This document shows, piece by piece, positions 34,511-44,889 of a stretch of DNA of 64,000 nucleotides. The position numbers and the translations under genes were made by a program. This stretch comes from Diphasiastrum complanatum (lineage: Eukaryota; Streptophyta; Lycopodiopsida; Lycopodiales; Lycopodiaceae): positions 11,186,234 through 11,250,233 of the forward strand of contig CM055113.1 of the NCBI GenBank assembly GCA_029204225.1, read 5' to 3'. The notes beneath the pieces are model-generated. The model made no database searches. It was not told the origin of the DNA and was given only the letters and a program-made list of their open reading frames with translations. Position 1 is the stretch's first letter, and each line of letters starts with the position of its first letter.

Positions 34511-35804
34511 TTGAAGAACCAATTAATGATGATTTTCCAAACAAACATCTATTTGAAATTTCATCCACAAATTTGTTATATTCAGATATCATTACTTATC
34601 TCAAGGATCAGATATATCCGGATGGTTATGATTTGGAACAAAAGACAGCTTTTCAATATAAAATAGCACCTTATACGATTATTAACAATATCTTGTACAA
34701 ATTCGGTGCTGATTACCAGCTACGAAGATGTCTCAAAGCAGTAGATATTAAAAAGATTGTTCAAGTCTTACATTCAGAAGATGCTGGAGGACACTTTGTT
34801 TTGAAGAATACTATTAATAAGATATTGATCGCCAAATACTGGTGGCCAACCATGTTTAAGGATGTATCAAATTTTATTTGTTTGTGCGATCCATGCCAAA
34901 GATCTGGCAAGCCTACAAAAGCAATGAATTGGTCGTTGACACCTATCCTACCTCTTGCACCATTCGAGAAGTGGGAGATTGACTTTGTCGGTCCAATCAA
35001 ACTTGTTACTCAACATACTAAATGTCATTATATTCTTGTTGCAACATATTATGCTACAAAGAACATTGAAGCAGGGGCGACGAAACGAAATGATGCGAAA
35101 ACTGTTGTGACGTTCTTATTCAAAAGTATAATCACAAGATATGGTTGTCCACTTTAACTAGTAAGTGACCGAGGAACACATTTGTTAATTGACACTATAC
35201 GACTATTGACAATATATTTTCTGATCAAACACAAAAAAACTACACCGTATAATCCAAAAGCAAACAAGTTGACAGAGCGAGCTAATGGAATTTTATGTAA
35301 GATCCTAAACAAAATTACTATTGCACATGCAACAGATTGGGATCAAAAACCACCATCAGTTCTCTGGGCTTATCGCAGCACATAAAAGATCACGACGAAA
35401 CAGACACCATATTTTCTTACGTATGGTATGCATCCTATTTTGCCTATTGAGTTTGAGGTGAAAAATTTTCGTATTCACGCTCATGTATTAACGAAAGGTT
35501 GACCAATATTGAAGAACTAGATGAAGCTCGTGCGAATTCACACAAATTAATGGAGAAAATCCAAGAACAAAGGAAGAAGAAGTATGACAGTCGTATCAGA
35601 AAATGTGATTTTAAAACTGATGACTTTGCACTGATTTATGACAGTCGACATCAAAAGTTCCTCGAAAAACTCCATATGAGATGGCTTGGACCTTATAAAG
35701 TCATAGAGGTGTTTGAGAATGGTTTTGTACAACTTCAATCACTTGAAGGTGAACTGTCACCTACACGTATTAATGGGTCCAGGCTCAAGAAATACTACCT
35801 TTGA
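34511..35804 (+). pseudogene. Ty3/gypsy integrase
   Basis: The frame to 35157 carries the H2C2 zinc finger (LHSEDAGGHF ... CLCDPCQRSG) and the core start FEKWEIDFVGPIK with the first catalytic Asp. A stop follows YGCPL. The next part has VSDRGTHLL (second Asp) and NKLTERANGILCKIL (Glu), 35 residues between them as in DD35E integrases. Stops also occur after LLWAYRST. The final frame 35499-35804 has RWLGPYKVIEVFENG, the GPY/F module, and ends at NGSRLKKYYL. No chromodomain is present. The catalytic residues survive but the frame is broken at least three times. Confidence 0.87.
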
Positions 35805-36640
35805 CTAGAATTTTTTTTTTTTAATTCTTTTCTGGTATTTTTTTGGAATTTATCACGAATTTTCTTTTATCTTTTCTAGAAAAATCGTAAAATTTTCTAT
35901 CACCTTCCAACATTTTTCAAAGTGTTTTCAAATTTTTTTTGAGAATTTCTCTAGACTACTCTCAAACTTTCAAAGATATTCTCAATGCATTTTCGAGAAA
36001 TTTTGGAGAATTTTTCGCGTCACCCAATTTGTAAATCAAAACGTGTTTTAATTTTCACGAACCATTTTCGAGCATCAAGAGAAAAGAGTTTATGCATATG
36101 TAAGAGGTTGAAGAAGTGAATAGAGTGCCGAGAGTTATTCTCCCTTATCTCTGTTCTTCGCATTGTTGAGTGTGAGTGATCCTGAGTCTACTAGCAATCT
36201 CTAATGCATTACATGAATTACTCTTTGATCAGACAGACTCTCTAGTGCATTACAGTCATTTGTTGTGTATCCGTAAAACATGCTCTAAGGAACTGTCTTA
36301 AAATCATCTTATTCGTCTGTCGTAAATACTTTCTTTTCGGCACTCAAATAACGACTATCTTTGGTACAGTCTAGCACAATCATTGAATAAAGCTATATGT
36401 ATACATATGAGATGACAGTCCATGTCTGAAGAATTGAGTCTTTGATCTATGTTTCCGATTGTGATTGACATAAGTTTCTAATGTGGTCTAAAATCATTCG
36501 TGTTCTTTAACCATTAAATTGGACTTAAGTTGTTGAGGACTTCTGTCTAGAAACGAATAGTTCGTGAACGCGATTAATTAATTGTCTACACAACCATGAA
36601 TACATCGAACATTTCTTGAGTCTTTGTTGACACCTTTGCA
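35805..36640 (+). other. 3' flank or LTR of the plus-strand gypsy
   Basis: AT-rich sequence following pol, without ORFs. T-rich runs and repeated TTTTCGAGAA/AATTTTC words occur at 35810-36075, and AATAAA at 36386-36391 could be a polyadenylation signal. No LTR start or PPT can be placed with confidence. At about 36640 the sequence changes to an LTR fragment shared with 60250. Confidence 0.35.
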
Positions 36641-36738
36641 ATTAATAGATTGATGTCATGTGTCATATGACTAGAAAACTAGATTTTGGCCTTTTTAGCC
36701 ACTAGAACTTTAATTAAATCATATGTACAAACTATATG
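36641..36738 (-). mobile_element. Older LTR, left half, interrupted by gypsy
   Basis: This matches 60244-60344 (GATGYCATGTGTCATATG, GGCCTTTTTAGCCACTAGAA). The match resumes on the far side of the gypsy element at 44767, so both pieces were one LTR before the insertion. Its left part is truncated at about 36640. Confidence 0.85.
36734..36738. other. Target-site duplication, left
   Basis: ATATG directly precedes the LTR start at 36739 and is repeated at 44767-44771. The undisturbed paralogue near 60335-60345 has a single ATATG there. Confidence 0.9.
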
Positions 36739-37762
36739 TGTGGTGGCCTAGTCGTTATAGATTTCCACAAAATCGATGGATTACGTAGTATAAAAGGTTT
36801 GATCGTTCCCCAAGAGAGGGAATTATCTCACCTTTTGCATGGTAACTGTATGTATGATAGTAAACGGACTAGAATATATAAAATTCACAATGAATACTAC
36901 AGCGACATAACTGGTTATCCAAAGATATTTTTGGTAAATTGGCATCCAGGAACACCAATGATGAAACGATTTGGTCAAGGTCTGCAGTTGTAAAAATTAC
37001 TTTATCTTTCAGGCTCTTTAGACATCAGGTAAACAGTCAGAACAGACAGCAACTAGCAAATAGATTCATCAAGCAGAATCACATTGGCTAAAAATTCTTC
37101 TTAATCAAACACAGAGAATTAGTTTTTATCGCAGGAAGCAAACAGAACAGAGCATCAAACAATCTCATTATCTGAACACATAGCTCATTCGTAATTGAAG
37201 GTAGTTCTGCTAAAAATTATGCTTAACAGTTTCGACTAATTCCCTACACACATTAGTCAGAATTGTCACTTGCTGGTGTCGCCTGAGAATCCATGTTAGA
37301 GTAACTGAAATTCAGTAAAACGTAAGAAATGTGTGTGACGCAAACAGAGTAGTATCACAATCAATTACAGATCATACATAGCGTGTTCGCTCAAATGATA
37401 AGAAGTAATTCTGTGAAATATAACAAAGGGAAAAAATGCTCAAGCTATAGGAACTTGCTCTTCACTCTCTATTAATACTCAGCTCTACGTAGAAATGTGT
37501 CAGTACAATGGCACATAGTGTTGTCCTTATCGGAACGTTCTTCAGCCTCAACGTCGTTTACGAACCGTCAAAATGTCGGTTCTAAACTGCTACTGCGTCT
37601 CTTATAGAATGTCGCAACTTCTACTCTAAATATGAATTTACAAGGTACAAATAGGCCTTTACATGAATTTAGGCACTATAGCACATTTACATATATAGAA
37701 ATTGAAAAAAAATTTACAATATATGACAAAACTTGGATAATGTGAGATTATGCGACCCCACA
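36739..37762 (-). mobile_element. 3' LTR of the complete gypsy element
   Basis: It runs from TGTGGTGGCC to GACCCCACA and aligns along its whole length with 43757-44766. The extra ORF reads through the PPT into this LTR before stopping. Confidence 0.93.
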
Positions 37763-40630
37763 TATCCCCTTCCTCAACTGTGCAGCGGCTCGCAAACAAT
37801 TGATTTACATCATTCTCTGTCGCATTCGGCTGGCTGGCTGGCTTGCTGCAAAAATTGGCCTTGGCTCGAGCTTCGTTCTCTTCATTTACTTGCTCCAACG
37901 TCATTCCTTTTGTTGCCAGGAAATAATTGTTCTTCTGATTATAGTCTTCTTGAAATGACAAATTCGGATAACCCCCCATTCCTTGATTGCCCATTGGTGC
38001 GAGAGGGTTATCAATTAATGTATTATTAACAAGATGCATGTACCAACTATCTTCAGTCAGGATTTCAGACATCGCGGCAGAATGGACAGTTAGTGAAAGG
38101 GTAGCATATGTATATTTGGGAAATTTTGCTTTAATGTACAGTTGTTGAACAGACAGAAGGGCATACGAAATAAGAGAAGCAATATTTACATGGATGTAAG
38201 TGTAATATGGTCTAGTTATTGGATTAGTGGAGCGAAGTATATTATTTGTTTTTACTTCCTCCAAATAACGAGAATAGTTAGCTTCCCAATCTGTGTAGAT
38301 TTCCCACAGATCAGGGAATAGTAACTGATGAGTAACTCGGGAAGAAACTGATTTAGAGTTAGAAACAATTTCCTTCACATCAAAAATGTTAATTGATTCT
38401 AGCTTATTCAAATACTCATCCAGAGCTAGAAAAATATTATTTTCAAATGTTCCTAGATATTCTAAAATGTATATATACAAGGATCCTGCGACCACATGGA
38501 CATAGTTAGTTTGCACATTGAACTTATTCTGAACAATGGCAATGGCAAGGAGTCCTTTTTGATGCACAGTTAGTTTGGCCCAAAGAGTATTTATGTTAGA
38601 AAAAGTCCAAGAGTTTTCCCATTGTTCTTTTGTGTAACCAAAAAGTTTAAATAAAAAAAGGTAATCTATTCTCCATTGGAGTTTTGGACTACAAAAGGGT
38701 GGAAGAAAGAATGTTAGTTCCTGATGAAATGTTTGAAATTCTGACCTTAGTAGTGAGTAGACTATCTTGTTCTTCTTTACGACTGCTCCACTTTGTGACG
38801 CTTGAGCTTGATATGGAATAATGCTTAATGCCTCAGGTTGGTCTTCAGCAGTTTGTACCTTTGTAGCCTCCTTGGATTCGGTCCGTGTCTCCTGATCCTT
38901 CTAGACTTGCCTTGGATGGCCTTTTCTGACATAACCTGAGCTGGCTCATCTGTCTGCATCTCCTGATCCTGGCATTGTGCTGAGTCTTCCACGTCTAAAA
39001 TCTGCATTTGGCCCGATTGAAATTTGGCCTCTTCCAACTCTTCCTTCAATTTTTCATGAGCAATCATCTGCGATTGCAGATATTGCAGCTGAAAAGTTTG
39101 GATCATCTTCTCCTGAATTCTTTTCCATGATACTGGGTCAATTCTGTACCTGCCATGAGATATGCATGCACCTAATGTGACTTCGACGCTGATTCGCCAT
39201 AGTACCGCCTCTTCGGCCTGTCTCTTGTATATTTGATTGCGTCTTTTTAACATTTCTGCAGAATTTTGCAGCTGGGCAATTGAGTCTTGTGCACTACTGA
39301 GTTCGTCACTTAGCTCCGCATTACTATTCTGGAGAGTAGTTTGAATACGTCTCTCCTCTTGCAAAGAAGCCTGCAGGGTCTGAATTTGTTGTTTAAGCAG
39401 TATGTTTTCACTTTTGAAGGCATTGGACTGCTCTTGCATCTCTTCCAATACTTCGAGCGTAGCGTCCTGCCTTCCTTTTGCTTCTTCAAGCTCTATGTCC
39501 TTCCTGCTCAGCTCTGCTTGGGCCGCTTCAAGTTCTTCGTTTTTATATGGCAGCTCAGCCTTTGTTTCGTTCAGCTCTATATCCCTCTGGATTAGGTCTG
39601 CTTGGACTCTTTCATACTTTGATCCAAGCTTCTTGGATACCTTCTCCAAGCTGGCAAGATGTTGAATAGCTGCCTGCGTATCCGGCAGTAGTGTTCCAAA
39701 AATCTTTTGATATAATTCGGCATCGAGGATTGGTGTCTCGACGTCACTTCACTACCCTGCTGGTCATCATGAAACTGTTCTGTTTCTTGTGGTGCTGACT
39801 CTTGTGGTACATCACCCTGATTCTGCTCCTGATCAGTAGTGTCCTCCGCTTTCTCTTCTGCATCTCTGTTTCCTTCTGTACTGGACAATGGGATATATTG
39901 GGATGATGGCGAAGTCATTCTCACCGAGCTCCCTTGACTTGATGATGTGATGTGGTTGTTACGGTGGTTGCCTTTGATATCTGCATCTGGGATTCGGCCT
40001 CTATTGATGGGGCTAGCTCTGGCAGCACTGGTGTAATCCTGATGTCCTCCTGCACTGTTAGCACACCAGCATGCATACATAAAATACCCATCTGCAGACC
40101 CAGCTTGGAAAACTGATTAACTTTTACTAATTTACAAAATTTCTTGAAAGCAATCTGTCCAAAGGCAATAGGCTCTCCATTTAAGGCTCTTAACAGATAT
40201 CCCATATTTGTATTTGAGATGGTGTACTCTTGCTCCGGTAAAAAGATAGAAGCAAGAGCAAATCGAACGAAGCTTTTAAGATTCGGATCTCGATGTAAGA
40301 GAGTTTATATCCCCGTTTCTCAAGGTAAGCTTCTTCTTGGAAAACTCCGCTCTCTGCGATGCAATCTGGTTTAGTGACTGGCATTCTACCGTCCATAGGC
40401 AATCCTAAGGCACGACAATAAAATCCTTCTGTAATAACAATCTCTTGATTGCGGACGGTAGTGGAAATATGTCCTTCTGTTTCACTCAAATTGCGGATCA
40501 GCTCATAACACAAATCAGTAAGAATACTTGATGGGTTAAATTGAAGAAGTCCTTCAATTCGCGCTCGTACAGCTAGTGGTTGTAATATTGGTAACACTGG
40601 CTTTGGGTGCATTTTGAATACAATCGCCAT
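37763..40630 (-). pseudogene. Extra sense ORF between pol and 3' LTR
   Basis: About 2.9 kb in pol orientation appears to be one original ORF, now broken by a few frameshifts. Part 1 (40630-40190, 146 codons) starts MAIVFKMHPKPVLPIL and includes VRNQEIVITEGFYCRALGLP, which resembles the plant-mobile/transposon-protein domain of some Tat-like gypsy ORFs. Part 2 (40205-39600) continues with GYLLRALNGEPIAFGQIAFK and then a Gln/Glu/Ser-rich stretch. Part 3 (39649-38825, 274 codons) is a long coiled coil over residues 1-210. Part 4 (about 38890-37763, ending in the LTR) reads GAVVKKNKIVYSLLRSEFQTF and further to MGNQGMGGYPNLSFQEDY. I see no envelope-like signal peptide or membrane anchor. Function unknown. 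Confidence 0.72.
37765..37775 (-). other. Polypurine tract
   Basis: GAGGAAGGGGA on the minus strand lies two bases before the 3' LTR start TGTGGGGTCGC. Confidence 0.85.
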
Positions 40631-41085
40631 GGTGCTTGCTGTTGTAAACGAGCGATGGCGGAAAAGAGCTTGATCGCAACAATTCAGAAATCAGAGAGCA
40701 AGAGTGATGAAAGTGGTAGCGACAACAACTGAAGTGTTTGAGGTTTTAGGCGTATTGATGATATTTCGGCAGATTAGACTAATATTAAATGGCAGCATGT
40801 CCTTCATTTTGAAGGTACATACTCAATAATAAAGTGTCTAGTCCTAAAAACAAAAATAAATAAATAAATAAACAAAATACACGAATGGTTCGTTGAAATG
40901 CGAAAAATGTGAAGGTGTCGGAAGGGTAGAAAACCCCAAAAAATGTGAAGGTAAGTGTCGCAATTTCCGTATTGGTGAATTCTCTTGCTACACCATATTC
41001 CAATATAGTGTCGGGTTTTTCGCAAAAAATGTACAACCTGGTTTTGGCATTTTCACAGACTTCGGTGAAAATGATGGACTGGAAA
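40631..41085. other. Spacer between pol and the extra ORF
   Basis: About 450 bases with no supported gene. It may hold the splice or reinitiation signals needed to express the downstream ORF, but I cannot identify them. The TAAATAAATAAATAAA run lies at 40857-40872. Confidence 0.4.
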
Positions 41086-42261
41086 TTAGTCATAGTAGCG
41101 CTTCACCCTTGAACCATTTACTCGAGTGTCAAGTAAATGTCCTTGGAGATCAGCTAACTGAAGTGATCCATTATTAAAAACTTCTATGACTTTATACGGT
41201 CCCATCCATCTGGTATGTAATTTTCCAAGAAACAACATGTGTCTGTTATCATACAGAAGCACATATTTAAATTTTTTTTTCATAATGGATTGATCAAAAA
41301 TTTCTTTTCTTTTATTTAGAACTCGTTCAATCTCGATTAATGAAAGACGACGATCCTCTTCCAGTTGCGTCAAAGAAATCATCCGCTCTCAGAGACTATC
41401 GTGTTCATCCATTCACTCTTCATTACTAATGCGAAACGTCGGAACTTCGAATTCTATTGGTAGTATGGGATGCATTCCATACACAAGATAGTATGGAGTT
41501 TGCCTACTTGTAATCTTTTCAGCAGTTCTATATGCCCATAAGACAGACGGTAACTTCTGATCCCAATAAGAAGAATGTGTTTCCGTTACTTTATTCAAAA
41601 TTTTACATAGAATTCCATTTTCCCGCTCTGTAAGCCCATTTGCTTTTGGATTATATGGAGTGGTTTGGCGATGTGTAATAGAGAAATATGACAACATGGC
41701 CTCAATGGTCTGATTAAGAAAATGGGTTCCCCTATCGCTAACGAGTTCTAAGGGACAACCATATCGCATGATAATGTTTTGGAATAAAAACCTTGCTACA
41801 GTCTTAGCATCGTTCTTAATTGTGGGTTCGGCCTCTACCATCTTGGTAGCATAGTCCGTGGCAACGAGTATATAACGACGACGAGTTTTGCGCGTGATTG
41901 GTTTGATAGGTCCTACAAAATCTATCCTCCACTTCTCAAAGGGTGCTAAGGGAATAATTGGAGTAAGCGGCCAATGTGTTGCGAAGCTAGGTTTCCCCAT
42001 CCTCTGACATGCATCACATTTTTTAATGAATGATTTAACATCTCTATAGACGGTAGGCTACCAATATTTAGCATTGAAAATCTTTTTTGCAGTGCTTTTA
42101 AGAGCATAGTGACCCCCCGAATCTTCCTCATGTAATGCACTTATTACAGCGGTCGTCTCGGTTGGTTCTAAACATCGACGGAGACTATCGTCAGCTCCTA
42201 ATTTATACAATATGCTATTTACAATCGTATAAGGTCCTATCTTAGAAAGAAAAACAGTTTT
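41086..42261 (-). pseudogene. Ty3/gypsy integrase of the complete element
   Basis: The integrase that would insert the element. The zinc finger LHEEDSGGHY ... KKCDACQRMG (about 42140-42000) contains one stop codon, after NAKYW. The 195-codon frame 42000-41413 has the intact core: WRIDFVGPI (Asp), LVSDRGTHF (Asp) and GLTERENGILCKIL (Glu) with 35 residues between the last two, then LWAYRTAEKITSRQTP. A break near 41400 separates the C-terminal frame 41382-41086 with TRWMGPYKVIEVFNNG (GPY/F), ending NGSRVKRYYD. There is no chromodomain. Better preserved than the paralogue at 34511-35804. Confidence 0.9.
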
Positions 42262-43140
42262 TTAATGTTTATTAAAATGTTCAGGATATATCTGGTCCTG
42301 TAAGAAGTTAATAACGTCCATATAAATTGATGTTTCCGATTGAATACGCATTATATGTTCATCTGAAAATTCATCAAAAATGGGTTCTAATTGATTTTTT
42401 GTTTGGAGGCGGGATATATAGTCAGCATTTTGATGATCCTTGACTCTTCTTAATTCTACTTCATAATTAAACACATCTAATAATAATACCCATCTAGCTA
42501 TTCTACTCGAAAGATCAGGTTTATTCACTAAATGTTTTAATGCGTAGTGATCTATGTGAAAAACAAAAGGGTATCCTAAAAGGTAATGTCTAAATTTTTT
42601 TACTGAATAAATCATCCCTAGTGCTTCTCGCTCTGTAGTAGAATAATTCTTTTCTGATGCAACGAGTTGCCTACCTGCGTAGTAAATTGGATAATCTATA
42701 TTTTGGTCATCTTTCTGACTAAGCACTACACCTATCGCAAACGATGATGTGTCGACATATACATGGAACTTTTTAGCCCAATTTGGAGGTCTAACCCTAG
42801 TGGCTTCTGCTAATGACTGTTTCAATTGATCAAAAGCTTGTTGATGGTCCTGTGTCCAATGGTATTCAACAGATTTTTTTAGTAAACTTGTTAAAGGAGT
42901 TACTATTATAGCATAATCTTTAATTATCCTACGATAGTAACCTACATGTCCTAGAAAACCTCTAAGCTCTCTTAAATTGGTTGGTTCTAATAATTCTAAA
43001 ATCATTTTTATTTTTTCGATGTCGGCTTGTATACAATCCTTCAAAATTTTATGGCCTAAAAGGATGTCTTCCCTCATCCCAAAGTAACACTTACCGGATG
43101 CAGTTTTAAGAGATGTTTCGGTACTGATTGACTGTACCAA
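42262..43140 (-). CDS. Ty3/gypsy RT thumb and RNase H
   Basis: A 292-codon open frame starts within the RT thumb (GKCYFGMREDILLGHKI, LRELRGFLGHVGYYRRIIKDYA) and includes a complete RNase H. That domain has FHVYVDTSSFAIGVVLSQ (first acidic residue), NYSTTEREALGMIYSVKKF (Glu), FHIDHYALKHLVNKPDLS and HQNADYISRL (last Asp). The fingers and palm with the RT active site are missing because gag sequence is joined at about 43100-43140. RNase H itself looks catalytically intact and the frame is uninterrupted. RT activity must have been supplied by a relative if the element moved in this form. Confidence 0.88.
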   Translation of the reverse strand: MVQSISTETSLKTASGKCYFGMREDILLGHKILKDCIQADIEKIKMILELLEPTNLRELRGFLGHVGYYRRIIKDYAIIVTPLTSLLKKSVEYHWTQDHQQAFDQLKQSLAEATRVRPPNWAKKFHVYVDTSSFAIGVVLSQKDDQNIDYPIYYAGRQLVASEKNYSTTEREALGMIYSVKKFRHYLLGYPFVFHIDHYALKHLVNKPDLSSRIARWVLLLDVFNYEVELRRVKDHQNADYISRLQTKNQLEPIFDEFSDEHIMRIQSETSIYMDVINFLQDQIYPEHFNKH

Positions 43141-43668
43141 ATCCTAGCCTGCTTCCGCAGAAGACCTGACAAAATTCTAACTTTATCCTCGTCCGTCTGC
43201 TCTTTGTTTGCTATGGTAATGGATTCAAACTGCAACAAATAACTATCCGCATCTTCCTATGATGATCCCTTAAAGAATTTGTAGATGTGGGTGGCGCTGG
43301 ATTAGCCATCTTAACAGATGGTGGTGAACTAGATGAACTTGGAGGATCCAAATCTAAACTATGCTCAGACAATGGGTCTGAGAAGAAGATTTTGATTTTG
43401 AACTTGGTTCGGAAGTAGAATCAGACGAATCTGATTTAGGTGAATCTGTAGAACTTGGTGTTTCAACAGATCTTTCCTTAAATGAATCTACAAATGTTGT
43501 GGTAGCGTTTAGAAGATCATTAAATGCTTCAGGTGTTAATCTTGCTCTAACTGGTGAGTTTTGCAAATTCTGCAAATACAAATATCTAGACTTCCTATAT
43601 GCTTCTAAACGCTGTGCACGCTCTAAACATTTCTGTTCAATAATTGTTTGAGAGTATGTTCTTGGCAT
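43105..43668 (-). pseudogene. Ty3/gypsy gag, truncated
   Basis: The frame 43668-43354 starts MPRTYSQTIIEQKCLERAQR and runs to a Ser-rich stretch. After a shift, 43300-43105 reads EDADSYLLQFESITIANKEQ then TDEDKVRILSGLLRKQARIWY, a Retrotrans_gag-type capsid segment. It stops where the RT thumb begins, so the rest of the capsid, nucleocapsid, protease and RT palm are deleted. The PBS is only about 65 bases upstream of the start, giving a very short leader. Confidence 0.8.
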
Positions 43669-43733
43669 GCATTACATGAGAAAGATTCGTAGATGTAATA
43701 CACTTAAAAATATTGCAAAAGGTAAAATCCATC

Positions 43734-43751
43734 TCCCCGGCAACGGCGCCA
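43734..43751 (-). other. Primer-binding site, TGGCGCC type
   Basis: The minus strand reads TGGCGCCGTTGCCGGGGA, the PBS used by Athila/Tat-type plant gypsy elements (usually assigned to tRNA-Asp). Five bases (43752-43756) separate it from the 5' LTR. Confidence 0.92.
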
Positions 43752-43756
43752 AATTA

Positions 43757-44766
43757 TGTGGTGGCCTAGTCGTTATAGATTTCCACAAAATCGATGGATT
43801 ACGTAGTATAAAAGGTTTGATCGCTTCCCAAGAGAGAGAATAATCTCACCTTTTGCATGGTAACTGTATGTATGATGGTAAACGGACTAGAATATATAAA
43901 ATTCACAATGAATACTACAGCGACATAACTGGTTATCCAAAGACATTTTTGGTAAATTGGCATCCAGGAACACCAATGATGAAACGATTTGGTCAAGGTC
44001 TGTAGTTGTAAAGATTACTTTATCTTTCAGGCTCTTTAGACATCAGGTAAACAGTCAGAACAGACAGCAACTAGCAAATAGATTCATCAAGCAGAATCAC
44101 ATTGGCTAAAAATTCTTCTTAATCAAACACAAAAAATTAGTTTTTATCGCAAGAAACAAACAGAACAGAGCATCGAACAATCTCATTATCTGAACACATA
44201 GCTCATTCGGAATTGAAGGTAGTTTTGCTAAAAATTATGCTTAACAGCTTTGGCTAATTCCTTGCACACATTAGTCATAATTGTCACTTGCTGGTGTCGC
44301 CTGAGAATCCATGTTAGAGTAACTGAAATTCAAATGTGTGTGACGCAAACAGAGCAATATCACAATCAATTACAGATCATACAGAGCGTGTTCGCTCAAA
44401 TGATAAGAAGTAATTCTATAAAAGATAACAGAGGGAAAGAATGTTCAAGCTATAGGAACTTGCTCTTCACTCTCTATTGATACTCAGCTCTGCGTAGAAA
44501 TGCGTCAGTACAATGGCACATAGTGTTGTCCTTATAGGAACGTTCTTCAGCCTCAACGTCGTTTACGAACCGTCAAAATGTCGGTTCTGAACTGCTATTG
44601 CATCTCTGATAGAACATCGCAACTTCTACTCTAAATATGAATTTACAAGGTGCAAATAGGCCTTTACATGAATTTAGGCACTATAGCACATTTACATATA
44701 TAGAAATTGAAATTTTTTAACAATATACGACAAAACTTGGATAATGTGAGATCATGAGACTCCACA
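43757..44766 (-). mobile_element. 5' LTR of the complete gypsy element
   Basis: Ends are TGTGGTGGCC and GAGACTCCACA. It is paired with 36739-37762 and is followed by the duplicated ATATG at 44767. Confidence 0.93.
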
Positions 44767-44889
44767 ATATGATTATGGTATATGACAAGCATATTAATTT
44801 CACACGTGGAAACAGGCTCCACACATGTGTAATCATCCTATATACATAGATTTGGCCTTGACCAAGCATAATTTTTGCATTTTTCACAC
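44767..44889 (-). mobile_element. Older LTR, right half, with TSD copy
   Basis: It starts with the duplicated ATATG (44767-44771) and matches 60340-60624 to its end GCATTTTTCACA. Where the paralogue has a (TA)n tract this copy has only CCTATATACATAG, a normal TATA box on the minus strand. It also contains CACACGTGG and CACACATGTG palindromes at 44800-44830. Confidence 0.85.

Larger units (their letters stand above)
36739..44766 (-). mobile_element. Complete Ty3/gypsy retrotransposon, 8.0 kb
   Basis: A structurally complete minus-strand element bounded by a 5-bp duplication (ATATG). It has LTRs of 1,024 and 1,010 bases with TGTGG...CCACA ends, a PBS, a PPT, gag, pol and a long extra ORF between pol and the 3' LTR. 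Gag and pol are fused by an internal deletion that removes the end of gag, all of protease and the RT palm, so it is non-autonomous. The LTRs differ at a few percent of positions in the first 300 bases, plus a 13-base indel (present at about 37315-37328 only), so the insertion is fairly recent relative to its neighbours but not new. Confidence 0.93.

Noticed and set aside
39341-39669. Plus-strand frames opposite the coiled coil (also 38977-39180)
   Set aside because: They are antisense shadows of the Glu/Gln/Lys-rich coiled-coil frame, which has the family-like composition.
37763-40630. Extra ORF considered as a retroviral envelope gene
   Set aside because: It occupies the env position, but I see no signal peptide, glycoprotein-like cysteine pattern or C-terminal membrane anchor. 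The coiled coil alone is not enough.
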